A DNA stretch of 64,000 nucleotides from Fasciola hepatica (lineage: Eukaryota; Platyhelminthes; Trematoda; Plagiorchiida; Fasciolidae), in assembly GCA_948099385.1 (NCBI GenBank), contig CANUEZ040000116.1, positions 10,608,001-10,672,000 on the forward strand, in the 5' to 3' direction. The notes below the pieces were generated by a model. That model had not been told where the DNA came from and did not search any database. It worked only from the letters and a program-made list of their open reading frames with translations. Position 1 is the first letter of the stretch. Every line of letters starts with the position of its first letter. The translations under genes and the position numbers were made by a program. Below are positions 10,617 through 20,234 of this stretch, in pieces.

Positions 10617-13600
10617 TTGCCAAGGAAAGGATCAAAGGCAGTCGAACCCGGACAGGAAGTAATACGGCAAGTCTCTGGGGAGGTTTTGGGTACTTATGAT
10701 TCTTTAGCTAATGCTAGATCGCCTAGTCCTGTCAGTGCTAGCTCATGTGTTATTGAAAGCAATATTGATCGTAAGGACGTTGATTTATATAAGCTGAGAA
10801 TAATAGAACTAGAGCAACAGTTACTTTCGGCTAGACTACAGGCGCATGAAGCAGAGAAGTGTACACAGAAACAGCGAGAGTATAGGACCAGTGACTTCGA
10901 CACTTCCGATAGGTTAGAGTGCAATAAGGTAGGGAACCCCACGCAGGTCGCCGACTACAAACCACCATCGATCGATCTGCCTAGAGTGGAGTTAACGGTT
11001 TTCGACGGGCGAGCTGAGCAATATTGCAAGTTTGTCAAACAGTTCGAGACGTTCGTTGAAAACAAGGTAACCGACCCTGGGCAAAGGCTTCTTTACCTTA
11101 CTCACTACTGCCGAGGCCGAGCAAGAGAAGCTATCGACGGATGCACCATGCTCGATCCAGAACAAGGCTACACTAGGGCAAGAAAGATTCTGAGGGACTT
11201 GTTTGGCCAACCTTTCAAAGTAGCCCGTAACCTAATAGAGGGCGTGATGGCAGAGGCAAAGAAAACCAAGGGCGACGTCTACACCATGGCCGACCTGGTG
11301 ATCAAGATGCAGAACTGCTCAATAGCCCTCGACCATTTAGGTTACAGAGCTGACCTAGACGCCATGCACACTTTGGAAGGCATAGTCCGTCACCTCTCTC
11401 CCGAACTACAGGCTCGGTGGGCGGAAGAAGCTGAACGGATAAGCCGAGGCGACAGAGAAGCCAACTTCGAAGACCTGACTGAATACTTAGACAGGCAAAC
11501 GAAGATAGCTGACAGCAGATTCGGCCGACTTATCCGGGACAGCAACCGAGCAAACAAGCCCGGTACTAGCCAAGTCCAAGTCCCTGTACGGGAACATCCA
11601 AAGTACCAGCCTTGGACCAATACACACGTCACTTCACGAGATGCTACGGCGAAACCAAATTGCAGATCCTGTGGTACTAGCCATGGCCTACCAGAATGCC
11701 CCAAGTTCGGCAATGCCACAATAGACGAACGGTGGGGAATGGCGAGGATGGCAGGAGCATGTTTCATCTGTCTCAACACCACGCACCGGGCAGCAGCCTG
11801 TAGAACAAGGAATCGATGTGGTTACGAGGGCTGCACGGGCAGACACCATCGGCTGCTGCATCAGGCGAGAATAACCATATCCGAGGCGAGTGCCAAGCCC
11901 AGCGTGATTTGCTCAACTTCACAATCTGCCAGTAAACCGGTACGTTTAGGCGTAGTGGCCGTGGGAGTAGTGACTCCGACTGGGATAGCCAAGGCGTTGG
12001 CTTTCGTTGATAGTGGATCCGACACCACTTTAGTGAAAGAGCGGTTTGCCGACAAACACCAACTGGCTAAAGGTGCGACGTCGTTAGCAGTGAGCACGGT
12101 GGGCGGAACACAGGTAATGACTGCCGGTAGATTAAGGCTGCAACTCATCTCTCTAGACACTAACGAGGAAATTGAACCAACGGAGGCATTCACGTTAGCG
12201 GATCTCCCCATGCGAGCACCAAGGTCGGTGAACGCAATCTTGACTCGATGGCCCCACCTGCAGGATGTAACCGTTGTAGACTGGGAAGATGATGAGGTGG
12301 ATCTCCTCATCGGATGCGACGTGCCAGAGGCGCATTGGGTGCTTGACCAAAGAGTGGGCGACCGCCAGGCACCTTATGCCGTACGCACGGCTCTGGGATG
12401 GATGTTATACGGTCCAGTAGGGGTACGCGGTTCCGTGAATTACTTATCCGCCGAAACGGACCGCATAGAGTATCATCTGCAACGGCTTTATGAAAAGGAG
12501 TTTCATGACATTGGGGACGAAAGACCGACGTTGTCTCAAGAGGATCACTTCGCTCTACAAACGGTGCGGCAAGGCTCTAGAGGCCTCAAAAAACAGTTCG
12601 AGGTTCCCCTCCCATGGCGCACACCGGTCGACCCGTGGACTGACAACAGAAATTATGTTCTCCAACGATTACTACGACTAAAAGAACGCTTCATTCGAGA
12701 CCAGAATCTGTGGGAACGATACGCGGATTTGATGAAGCGAAACGAGGACCTCGGTTACGTTGAAAGGGTGCCTGTTAACACCGACAGCAAAAGGGGTATC
12801 TGGTATCTGCCTCACCATCCGGTTACCAACCCCAAGAAACCCAATAAACTGCGGGTGGTTTTCGACTGTGCGGCCAAGTTCCAGGGCAAGTCGTTAAACG
12901 ATCGCCTACTACAGGGGCCTGACTGGACCACACCACTGATCGATGTTCTGTGCCGTTTCAGAGTGGGTAAAGTGGCTTTGTCTGCTGACATTAGGGAAAT
13001 GTTCCATCAGGTGAAGATTCCGGTAGGAGAACGAGATGCTTTGCGTTTCCTGTGGTGGGAAGGGAGCGACCGGGACAATGCAGTTGTGAATTATAGAATG
13101 ACCGTCCACCCCTTCGGAGCCATATCGTCACCATTTTGTGCCAACTACGCCCTCCGAGAATCAGCGAACAAACATGGCGATCTGGTACATCGGACGGTGG
13201 TAGAAAGCGTCAGCAGGAACTTCTACGTCGACGACTACCTTGGGTCATTCGATGATGTGGAATCAGCTCTAGAACAGTTCAGGGGTCTGACGAGATTGCT
13301 GGAAGAGGGTGGCTTCCATCTAACTAAATGGATGTCGAACGCTTCGGAAGTGCTGAAGGTCATCCCGTATCACGAAAAGGCCGAAAGGGTAAGAGATTTG
13401 GACGGCTCTCCACTTCCTATCGAGCGCACTTTAGGAATACAATGGGACGCGGAAACGGACGATTTTGTTTTCGAACTGAACGTTCCCGAGCTGCCAATAA
13501 CCCGTCGTGGCATACTATCTGCCGTCTCAAGTTTGTTCGACCCGCTCGGTTTCGTCTCACCATGGCTGCTACCCGGAAAGATCTTGCTGCAGCGGCTGTG

Positions 13601-15812
13601 CCGTAAGAAAGTTGATTGGGACCAGTCACTGGACCGAGGGGACCGGCTGGACTGGGAGGAATTTTTGAACACCTTGAAGAAATTAGGGGACATAAGAATA
13701 CCACGATGTTTGACCCCTGGCCATACGACACGGACTGGAGAACTACATGCCTTTTCCGATGCATCCGAAGTCGGTTATGGAGCTGTGGTTTACGGACGAT
13801 GGTGCGCAGGAGATGGACAATATACCACGAGGATCCTGTTCGCCAAAGCCCGCGTTGCTCCACTGAAGTCGGTCTCAATCCCACGCCTTGAACTCAGCGC
13901 AGCCGTGTTGGCAGTCAGGGTGGTGCAAGCTGTGAAGAGATGTTTCGATCTCTACATTTGGTCGGTGAGCTTCTGGACGGATTCAACGATAGTACTTTAC
14001 TACATTAACAACGTACGGAGCCGGTTTAGTACTTTCGTTGCTAACCGGCTCACGATTATCCACGATGAATCGGCCACGCACCAGTGGAGTCATGTCAGGT
14101 CTGGCGATAATCCGGCCGACCTGTGCTCCCGAGGTGCGAACAACTTCAGGCAACTGGACACGTGGACGAGAGGGCCGAACTTCCTGCAATTGCCCAAACA
14201 GGACTGGCCCGTGTTCGAATTAAAACCCCCTACGGAATTGGAACTGGAGATCAAAGGCGTAGTGATAGCAACCAACGTCGTCGAAGCGTCGCCCATTTTA
14301 TCGCGACTGGTCAGGTTTTCTTCCTGGATGAAGACGCTTCGTTCGCTAGTTTGGTTAACCAGGTTCAAGATAAGTTTACTAGTCATGAAAGGGCTACGGC
14401 CCTCAGGTCGGATACCGGTCGGCCCGATAGGTCCCGATGAGCTACAAGCGGCAGAGTACGATATTTTCAGAATGATACAACGCGAGGCTTTCGCCCAAGA
14501 ACTCAAGAGGGCGGAAGAAGTGGGGCTGACCAATGAAGACATGCCATCTCCAAGAGGCGAGCTGAAGCGCTTAAACCCGAAAATCATCAACGGACTGCTG
14601 CGGGTGGATGGTAGGCTGACCAACGCCCACCTGAACTTCGACACAAAGTATCCTATACTGCTGCCAGCGAGACAACCCGTAGTAGAGCTAATGATTCAAC
14701 ACGTCCACGCCATTGAGGGACATGCCGGGGAAAGTCACGTGACGAGCGTCATCCGAAAGCGTCTTTGGTTGTTGAGAGGACGAGAGACTGTAAAACGCGT
14801 GATCCGACGGTGTGTGCAATGCAGGAGACGCAATGCCATAGCAGGCAAACAACTCATGGCCCCGCTACCAGAATGCAGGGTAACTACGGGCTGGTGGCCG
14901 TTCAGTGACACCGGGTTGGACTATTTCGGGCCCTTGTGGGTCAAGTGCGGGAAAAGATTAGAAAAGCGATACGGATGTATCATGACGTGCATGAAATCAC
15001 GTGCGGTACACCTAGAAGTCGCACATTCGATGACGACCGATTCGTTTCTACGGGCCTTGCAAAGATTTATCAACCGAAGAGGCATACCGGCCGATATATA
15101 CTCAGATAATGGATCGAACTTTGTGGGCGCTCAACGGGAATTGCAGCCTTGGCACAAGAACATAAACAGGGACGAACTGCAGAACCGAACCGTGGCCTAC
15201 GGCATACGCTGGCATTTCAACCCCCCACAGGCCAGTCACCGAGGCGGCATATGGGAACGCATGATCCGGTCCGCCAGACGGATATTGCTGTCAATCATGG
15301 AGCAGCAGCCGCCCGACGACGAGACCCTGAACGCCGTCATGACTGAGGTGGAGCGAATCCTGAACAACCGCCCCCTGGTTCCAGTATTGAACGGCGACCC
15401 CACCCACCTGGCGCTCACCCCAAACGACTTATTGACGCTAAGGTCGAACGAGGGTTTCCAAGGGCCGGTAAACCTTCGTGGGAGCTACCTCCACGGGTGG
15501 AAGCAAGCGAATTATCTGGCCAAGGTCTTCTGGAGGCGATGGCTACGGGAGTACCTACCGGCTTTGCAGACTCGACAGAAGTGGCTGGCCAAAACAAGAC
15601 CATTCAAAGTTGGGGACGTGGTTATGATCGCCGACGAACGCGCACATTTCAGCGCTTGGTCTTTGGGAGTAGTTACGGAAACCATCAAAAGCACTGACGA
15701 AATGATAAGAACGGTGAAGGTGAAGACAGCTAACGGAGTGCTCATTCGTGACATACGCAGTATTAACCTACTCGAGAGCGAAGACGGAGGAGCTGATAAC
15801 CCTGTGGCCTAG
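10617..15812 (+). CDS. BEL-B2 Gag-Pol polyprotein, uninterrupted frame but start ATG lost
   Basis: About 1731 codons are open. Codon 1 is TTG where B1 and B3 have ATG; the frame is in fact open upstream into the LTR, but the next in-frame ATG (11148) lies inside Gag. Domains in order: Gag with Cys/His knuckles at C349-C388, C382-C395 and C401-H415 (approximate, counted from 10617); protease with DSGS at D465; reverse transcriptase with YVDD at 870-873; RNase H with D1048 in SDASEVGYG; integrase zinc region H1364/H1369/C1399/C1402; integrase core D1435, D1497 (SDNG), E1547; then a C-terminal tail. All catalytic residues I checked are present. The product would act in cytoplasmic particles to copy RNA and integrate cDNA. 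Trp codon 595 is intact here, unlike B1 and B3. Confidence 0.93.
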   Translation: MPRKGSKAVEPGQEVIRQVSGEVLGTYDSLANARSPSPVSASSCVIESNIDRKDVDLYKLRIIELEQQLLSARLQAHEAEKCTQKQREYRTSDFDTSDRLECNKVGNPTQVADYKPPSIDLPRVELTVFDGRAEQYCKFVKQFETFVENKVTDPGQRLLYLTHYCRGRAREAIDGCTMLDPEQGYTRARKILRDLFGQPFKVARNLIEGVMAEAKKTKGDVYTMADLVIKMQNCSIALDHLGYRADLDAMHTLEGIVRHLSPELQARWAEEAERISRGDREANFEDLTEYLDRQTKIADSRFGRLIRDSNRANKPGTSQVQVPVREHPKYQPWTNTHVTSRDATAKPNCRSCGTSHGLPECPKFGNATIDERWGMARMAGACFICLNTTHRAAACRTRNRCGYEGCTGRHHRLLHQARITISEASAKPSVICSTSQSASKPVRLGVVAVGVVTPTGIAKALAFVDSGSDTTLVKERFADKHQLAKGATSLAVSTVGGTQVMTAGRLRLQLISLDTNEEIEPTEAFTLADLPMRAPRSVNAILTRWPHLQDVTVVDWEDDEVDLLIGCDVPEAHWVLDQRVGDRQAPYAVRTALGWMLYGPVGVRGSVNYLSAETDRIEYHLQRLYEKEFHDIGDERPTLSQEDHFALQTVRQGSRGLKKQFEVPLPWRTPVDPWTDNRNYVLQRLLRLKERFIRDQNLWERYADLMKRNEDLGYVERVPVNTDSKRGIWYLPHHPVTNPKKPNKLRVVFDCAAKFQGKSLNDRLLQGPDWTTPLIDVLCRFRVGKVALSADIREMFHQVKIPVGERDALRFLWWEGSDRDNAVVNYRMTVHPFGAISSPFCANYALRESANKHGDLVHRTVVESVSRNFYVDDYLGSFDDVESALEQFRGLTRLLEEGGFHLTKWMSNASEVLKVIPYHEKAERVRDLDGSPLPIERTLGIQWDAETDDFVFELNVPELPITRRGILSAVSSLFDPLGFVSPWLLPGKILLQRLCRKKVDWDQSLDRGDRLDWEEFLNTLKKLGDIRIPRCLTPGHTTRTGELHAFSDASEVGYGAVVYGRWCAGDGQYTTRILFAKARVAPLKSVSIPRLELSAAVLAVRVVQAVKRCFDLYIWSVSFWTDSTIVLYYINNVRSRFSTFVANRLTIIHDESATHQWSHVRSGDNPADLCSRGANNFRQLDTWTRGPNFLQLPKQDWPVFELKPPTELELEIKGVVIATNVVEASPILSRLVRFSSWMKTLRSLVWLTRFKISLLVMKGLRPSGRIPVGPIGPDELQAAEYDIFRMIQREAFAQELKRAEEVGLTNEDMPSPRGELKRLNPKIINGLLRVDGRLTNAHLNFDTKYPILLPARQPVVELMIQHVHAIEGHAGESHVTSVIRKRLWLLRGRETVKRVIRRCVQCRRRNAIAGKQLMAPLPECRVTTGWWPFSDTGLDYFGPLWVKCGKRLEKRYGCIMTCMKSRAVHLEVAHSMTTDSFLRALQRFINRRGIPADIYSDNGSNFVGAQRELQPWHKNINRDELQNRTVAYGIRWHFNPPQASHRGGIWERMIRSARRILLSIMEQQPPDDETLNAVMTEVERILNNRPLVPVLNGDPTHLALTPNDLLTLRSNEGFQGPVNLRGSYLHGWKQANYLAKVFWRRWLREYLPALQTRQKWLAKTRPFKVGDVVMIADERAHFSAWSLGVVTETIKSTDEMIRTVKVKTANGVLIRDIRSINLLESEDGGADNPVA

Positions 15813-16522
15813 TAAACCTTTTTTCACACCAGTAATCGAGGTGGATAAAGAAACACCATATATACCACACAATCTCCGTCAAACACGTTGAGGTGCTCGC
15901 GGTCCCTTCGTTGACATTACAGGAGGTTCTTTCCGATATGTGGTGATGAGTGCGATTCCATTATACATCCCGATACATACACACATGCACGACGCACTCT
16001 ACATCCCGTAAACCCATCATACATGAGACAGTGTTCTTTTTTCGCCTTTTGTTGACGCTACCGAATGCCCCTTGCACATGTGGAAGTAGTGGAGCTGAGG
16101 TCACACATGCATGCTACATTTACTCGTTTTCTTGCCACGCGGTCTTTTGTTGACATTGCAGAAAGTCCTCCTTTGATGTGTAGTCATAACTGTGATTTCA
16201 TTGTAACCCCGGCACACACACACACACGCACACACACACACACACACACACTCAAGCGCGTACATCCAGGACCGGACGGCCCCGTACGAGGACAACGTCT
16301 ATGTGACCATTCACGCCCGCCATCGGTCATTTGGTCTTGTGGAAGATGTAGACTAGCCTCACGTCTATGTAGCCAATGGGTTAGGTGCGACCAGTAGTAG
16401 AACGTCGACGACGAGCATTAGACGCGCGCACTGACAGCAGGGCCTAGGCAAGTAGGAAGAATCAGTACCTTTATACCGAACCTTTGACTCTGCTAAGGAT
16501 CCAGGAGGATTTTGGTGGGCGG
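15813..16522 (+). other. BEL-B2 3' noncoding region with degenerate internal duplication and (CA)n
   Basis: No envelope-like frame is visible. Two diverged units share a TTGTTGACATT-type core, about 15898-16137 and 16138-16380. A CA/CGCA run lies at 16212-16251. A purine-rich stretch (AGGAGGATTTTGGTGGGCGG) ends at the 3' LTR and is the likely polypurine tract for plus-strand priming. Corresponding regions are in B3 (25431-26140) and B1 (27457-28149). Confidence 0.8.
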
Positions 16523-16902
16523 TGTAACAGCCGGTCGTGGAAAATCCCCCTTTTTTCCCTCGCGATTCAGTGTTTTTTCCCAACATCACTCATTTCCATA
16601 CACTATTGACTTGTCTTTACGAACTGGTTGTTTTTCTGGACCAATTGTTGTTTGTTCGCGCCCAGAGCGCTATTTTGGCACATCCTTGTTCAGGACCTGC
16701 GTGACGCACGTGCTGTCTGCTCACACGCTGCTATTCGGTTTCTCGTTGTTGAGACTTTGTGATCGTATTATTGAGGTTTGTATATTGTTTATGTCATTGT
16801 TTATTTTAATAATCTAGTATCGTAGAATTATCACGGATAATCGCCTTCTGATTTCGGGATCCGTTGCGAATTTGGCTACGCATTGCTCAAACGGTCGTAA
16901 CA
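16523..16902 (+). repeat. BEL-B2 3' LTR
   Basis: 380 bp. By eye identical to 10195-10574. Confidence 0.96.
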
Positions 16903-19813
16903 GTGACTCCGACTGGGATAGTCAAGGCGTTGGCCTTCGTTGATAGTGGATCCGACACCACTTTAGTGAAAGAGCGGTTTGCCGACAAACACCAACTGGC
17001 TAAAGGTGCGACGTCGTTAGCAGTGAGCACGGTGGGCGGAACCCAGGTAATGACTGCCGGTAGATTAAGGCTGCAACTCATCTCTCTAGACACTAACGAG
17101 GAAATTGAACCAACGGAGGCATTCACGTTAGCGGATCTCCCCATGCGAGCACCAAGGTCGATGAACACAATATTGACTCGGTGGCCCCACCTGCAGGATG
17201 TAACCGTTGTAGACTGGGAAGATGATGAAGTGGATCTCATCATCGGCTCCGACGTGCCAGAGGCGCATTGGGTGCTTGACCAGAGAGTGGGCGACCGCCA
17301 GGCACCTTATGCCGTACGCACGGCTCTGGGATAGATGTAATACGGTCCAGTAGGGGTACGCGGTTCCGTGAATTACTTATCTGCCGAAACGGACCGCATA
17401 GAGTATCATCTGCAACGGCTGTATGAAAAGGAGTTTCATGACATTGGAGATGAAAGACCGACGTTGTCTCAAGAGGATCACTTCGCTCTACAAACGGTGC
17501 GGCAAGGCACTAGAGGCCTCAAAAAACAGTTCGAGGTTCCCCTCCCATGGCGCACACCGGTCGACCCGTGGACTGACAACAGAAATTATGTTCTCCAACG
17601 ATTACTACGACTAAAAGAACGCTTCATTCGAGACCAGAATCTGTGGGAACGATACGCGGATTTGATGAAGCGAAACGAGACCCTCGGTTACGTTGAAAAG
17701 GTGCCTGTTAACACCGACAGCAAAAGGGGTATCTGGTATCTGCCTCACCATCCGGTTACCAACCCCAAGAAACCCAATAAACTGCGGGTGGTTTTCGACT
17801 GTGCGGCCAAGTTCCAGGGCAAGTCGTTAAACGATCGCCTACTACAGGGGCCTGACTGGACCACACCACTGATCGATGTTTTGTGCCGTTTCAGAGTGGG
17901 TAAAGTGGCTTTGTCTGCTGACATTAGGGAAATGTTCCATCAGGTGAAGATTCCGGTAGGAGAACGAGATGCTTTGCGTTTCCTGTGGTGGCAAGAGAGC
18001 GACCGGGACAAAGCAGTGGTGAATTACAGGATGACCGTCCACCCCTTCGGAGCCATATCGTCACCATTTTGTACCAACTACGCCCTCCGAGAATCAGCGA
18101 ACAAACATGGCGATCTAGTACATCGGACGGTAGCAGATAGCGTCAGCAGGAACTTCTACGTCGACGACTACCTTGGGTCATTCGATGATGTGGAATCAGC
18201 TCTAGAGCAGTTCAGGGGTCTGACGAGATTGCTGGAAGAGGGCGGCTTCCATCTAACTAAATGGATGTCGAACGCTTCATAAGTGCTGAAAGTCATCCCG
18301 TATCACGAAAAAGCCGAAAGGGTAAGAGATTTGAGCGGCTCTCCATTCCCTACCGAACGCAGTTTAGGAATACAATGGGACGCAGAAACGGACGATTTTG
18401 TTTTCGAACTAAACGTTCCCGAGCTGCCAATAACCCGTCGTGGCATACTATCTGCCGTCTCAAGTTTGTTCGACCCGCTTGTTTTCGTCTCACCATGGCT
18501 GCTACCCGGAAAGATCTTGCTGCAGCGGCTGTGCCGTAAGAAAGTTGATTGGGACCAGTCACTGGACCGAGGGGACCGGCTGGACTGGGAAGAATTTCTG
18601 AACACCTTGAAGAAATTAGGGGACATAAGAATCCCACGATGTTTGACTCCTGGCCATACGGCACGGACTGGAGAACTACATGCCTTTTCCGATGCATCCG
18701 AAGTCGGTTATGGAGCTGTGGTGTACGGACGATGGTGCGCAGGAGATGGACAATATACCACGAGGATCCTGTTCGCCAAAGCCCGCGTTGCTCCACTGAA
18801 GTCGGTCTCAATCCCACGCCTCGAACTCAGCGCAGCCGTGTTGGCAGTCAGGGTGGTACAAGCTGCGAAGAGATGTTTCGATCTCTACATTTGGTCGGTG
18901 AGCTTCTGGACGGATTCAACGATAGTATTTTACTATATCAACAACGTCCGGAGCCGGTTTAGTACTTTCGTTGCTAACCGGCTCACGATTATCCACGATG
19001 GATCAGCCACGCACCAGTGGAGTCATGTCAGGTCTGGCGATAATCCGGCCGACCTGTGCCCTCGAGGTGCGAACAACTTCAGGCAACTGGACACGTGGAC
19101 GAGAGGGCCAAACTTCCTGCAATTGCCCAAACAGGACTGGCCCGTGTTCGAAATAAAACCCCCTACGGAAGTGGAACTGGAGATCAAAGGCGTAGTGATA
19201 GCAACCAACGTCGTCGAAGCGTCGTCCATTCTATCGCGACTGGTCAGGTTTTCTTCCTGAATGAAGACGCTCCGTTCGCTAGTTTGGTTAACCAGGTTCA
19301 AGAGAAATTTACTAGTCATGAGAGGGCTACGGCCCTCAGGTCGGATACGGGTCGGCCCGATAGGTCCCGATGAGCTACAAGCGGCAGAGTACGATATTTT
19401 CAGAATGATACAACGCGGGGCTTTCGCCCAAGAACTCAAGAGGGCGGAAGAAGTGGGGCCGACTAATGAAGACATGCCATCTCCAAGAGGCGAGCTGAAG
19501 CGTTTAAACCCCAAACTCATCAACGGACTGCTGCTGGTGGATGGTAGGCTGACCAACGCCCACCTGAACTTCGACACAAAGTATCCTATACTGCTGCCTG
19601 CGAGACAACCTGTAGTAGAGCTAATGATTCAACACGTCCACGCCATGGAGGGACATGCCGGGGAAAGTCACGTGACGAGCGTCATCCGAAAGCGTCTTTG
19701 GTTGTTGAGAGGACGAGAGACTGTAAAACGCGTAATCCGACGGTTTGTGCAATGCAGGAGACGCAATGCCACAGCAGGCAAACAACTCATGGCCCCACTA
19801 CCAGAATGCAGGG
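16903..19813 (+). pseudogene. BEL-B1 protease-RT-RNase H-integrase N-terminus, broken
   Basis: Resumes the B1 frame after B2 (target copy GTGAC 16903-16907). The protease DSGS motif lies near 16944; RT has FYVDDYLGSF near 18160; RNase H has SDASEVGYG near 18690; the integrase zinc region lies near 19640, where its first paired Cys is Phe (RRFVQC). Stops are TAG 17332-17334 (Trp codon), TAA 17338-17340, TAA 18280-18282 and TGA 19258-19260 (Trp codon). The frame is split at 19813 by B3 and continues at 26520. Confidence 0.93.
19809..19813 (+). repeat. Target-site duplication of BEL-B3, left copy (CAGGG)
   Basis: CAGGG here and at 26520-26524, abutting the B3 LTRs. Confidence 0.95.
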
Positions 19814-20192
19814 TGTAACAGCCGGTCGTGGAAAATCCCCCTTTTTCCCTCGCGATTCAGTGTTTTTTCCCAACATCACTCATTTCCATACACTATTGAC
19901 TTGTCTTTACGAACTGGTTGTTTTTCTGGACCAATTGTTGTTTGTTCGCGCCCAGAGCGCTATTTTGGCACATCCTTGTTCAGGACCTGCGTGACGCACG
20001 TGCTGTCTGCTCACACGCTGCTATTCGGTTTCTCGTTGTTGAGACTTTGTGATCGTATTATTGAGGTTTGTATATTGTTTATGTCATTGTTTATTTTAAT
20101 AATCTAGTATCGTAGAATTATCACGGATAATCGCCTTCTGATTTCGGGATCCGTTGCGAATTTGGCTACGCATTGCTCAAACGGTCGTAACA
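19814..20192 (+). repeat. BEL-B3 5' LTR
   Basis: 379 bp, TGTAACAG...GTAACA; matches 26141-26519. Confidence 0.96.
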
Positions 20193-20234
20193 ATACTCAA
20201 TAGATCTATTTGGAACGAGGAAAATTCACGCAAA

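Larger units (their letters stand above)
10195..16902 (+). mobile_element. BEL-B2: nearly intact BEL/Pao retrotransposon nested in BEL-B1
   Basis: A 6708-bp element with 380-bp LTRs (10195-10574, 16523-16902) that look identical by eye, a perfect GTGAC target duplication, a leader with a candidate primer site, one long gag-pol frame, a noncoding 3' region of about 710 bp, and a purine-rich tract next to the 3' LTR. Identical LTRs imply very recent insertion. There is no envelope-like frame after pol. Confidence 0.97.

Noticed and set aside
15813..16522. Envelope-like gene downstream of BEL-B pol
   Set aside because: Only frames under about 110 codons, several running through the CA repeat; no signal peptide, membrane segment or cysteine pattern.
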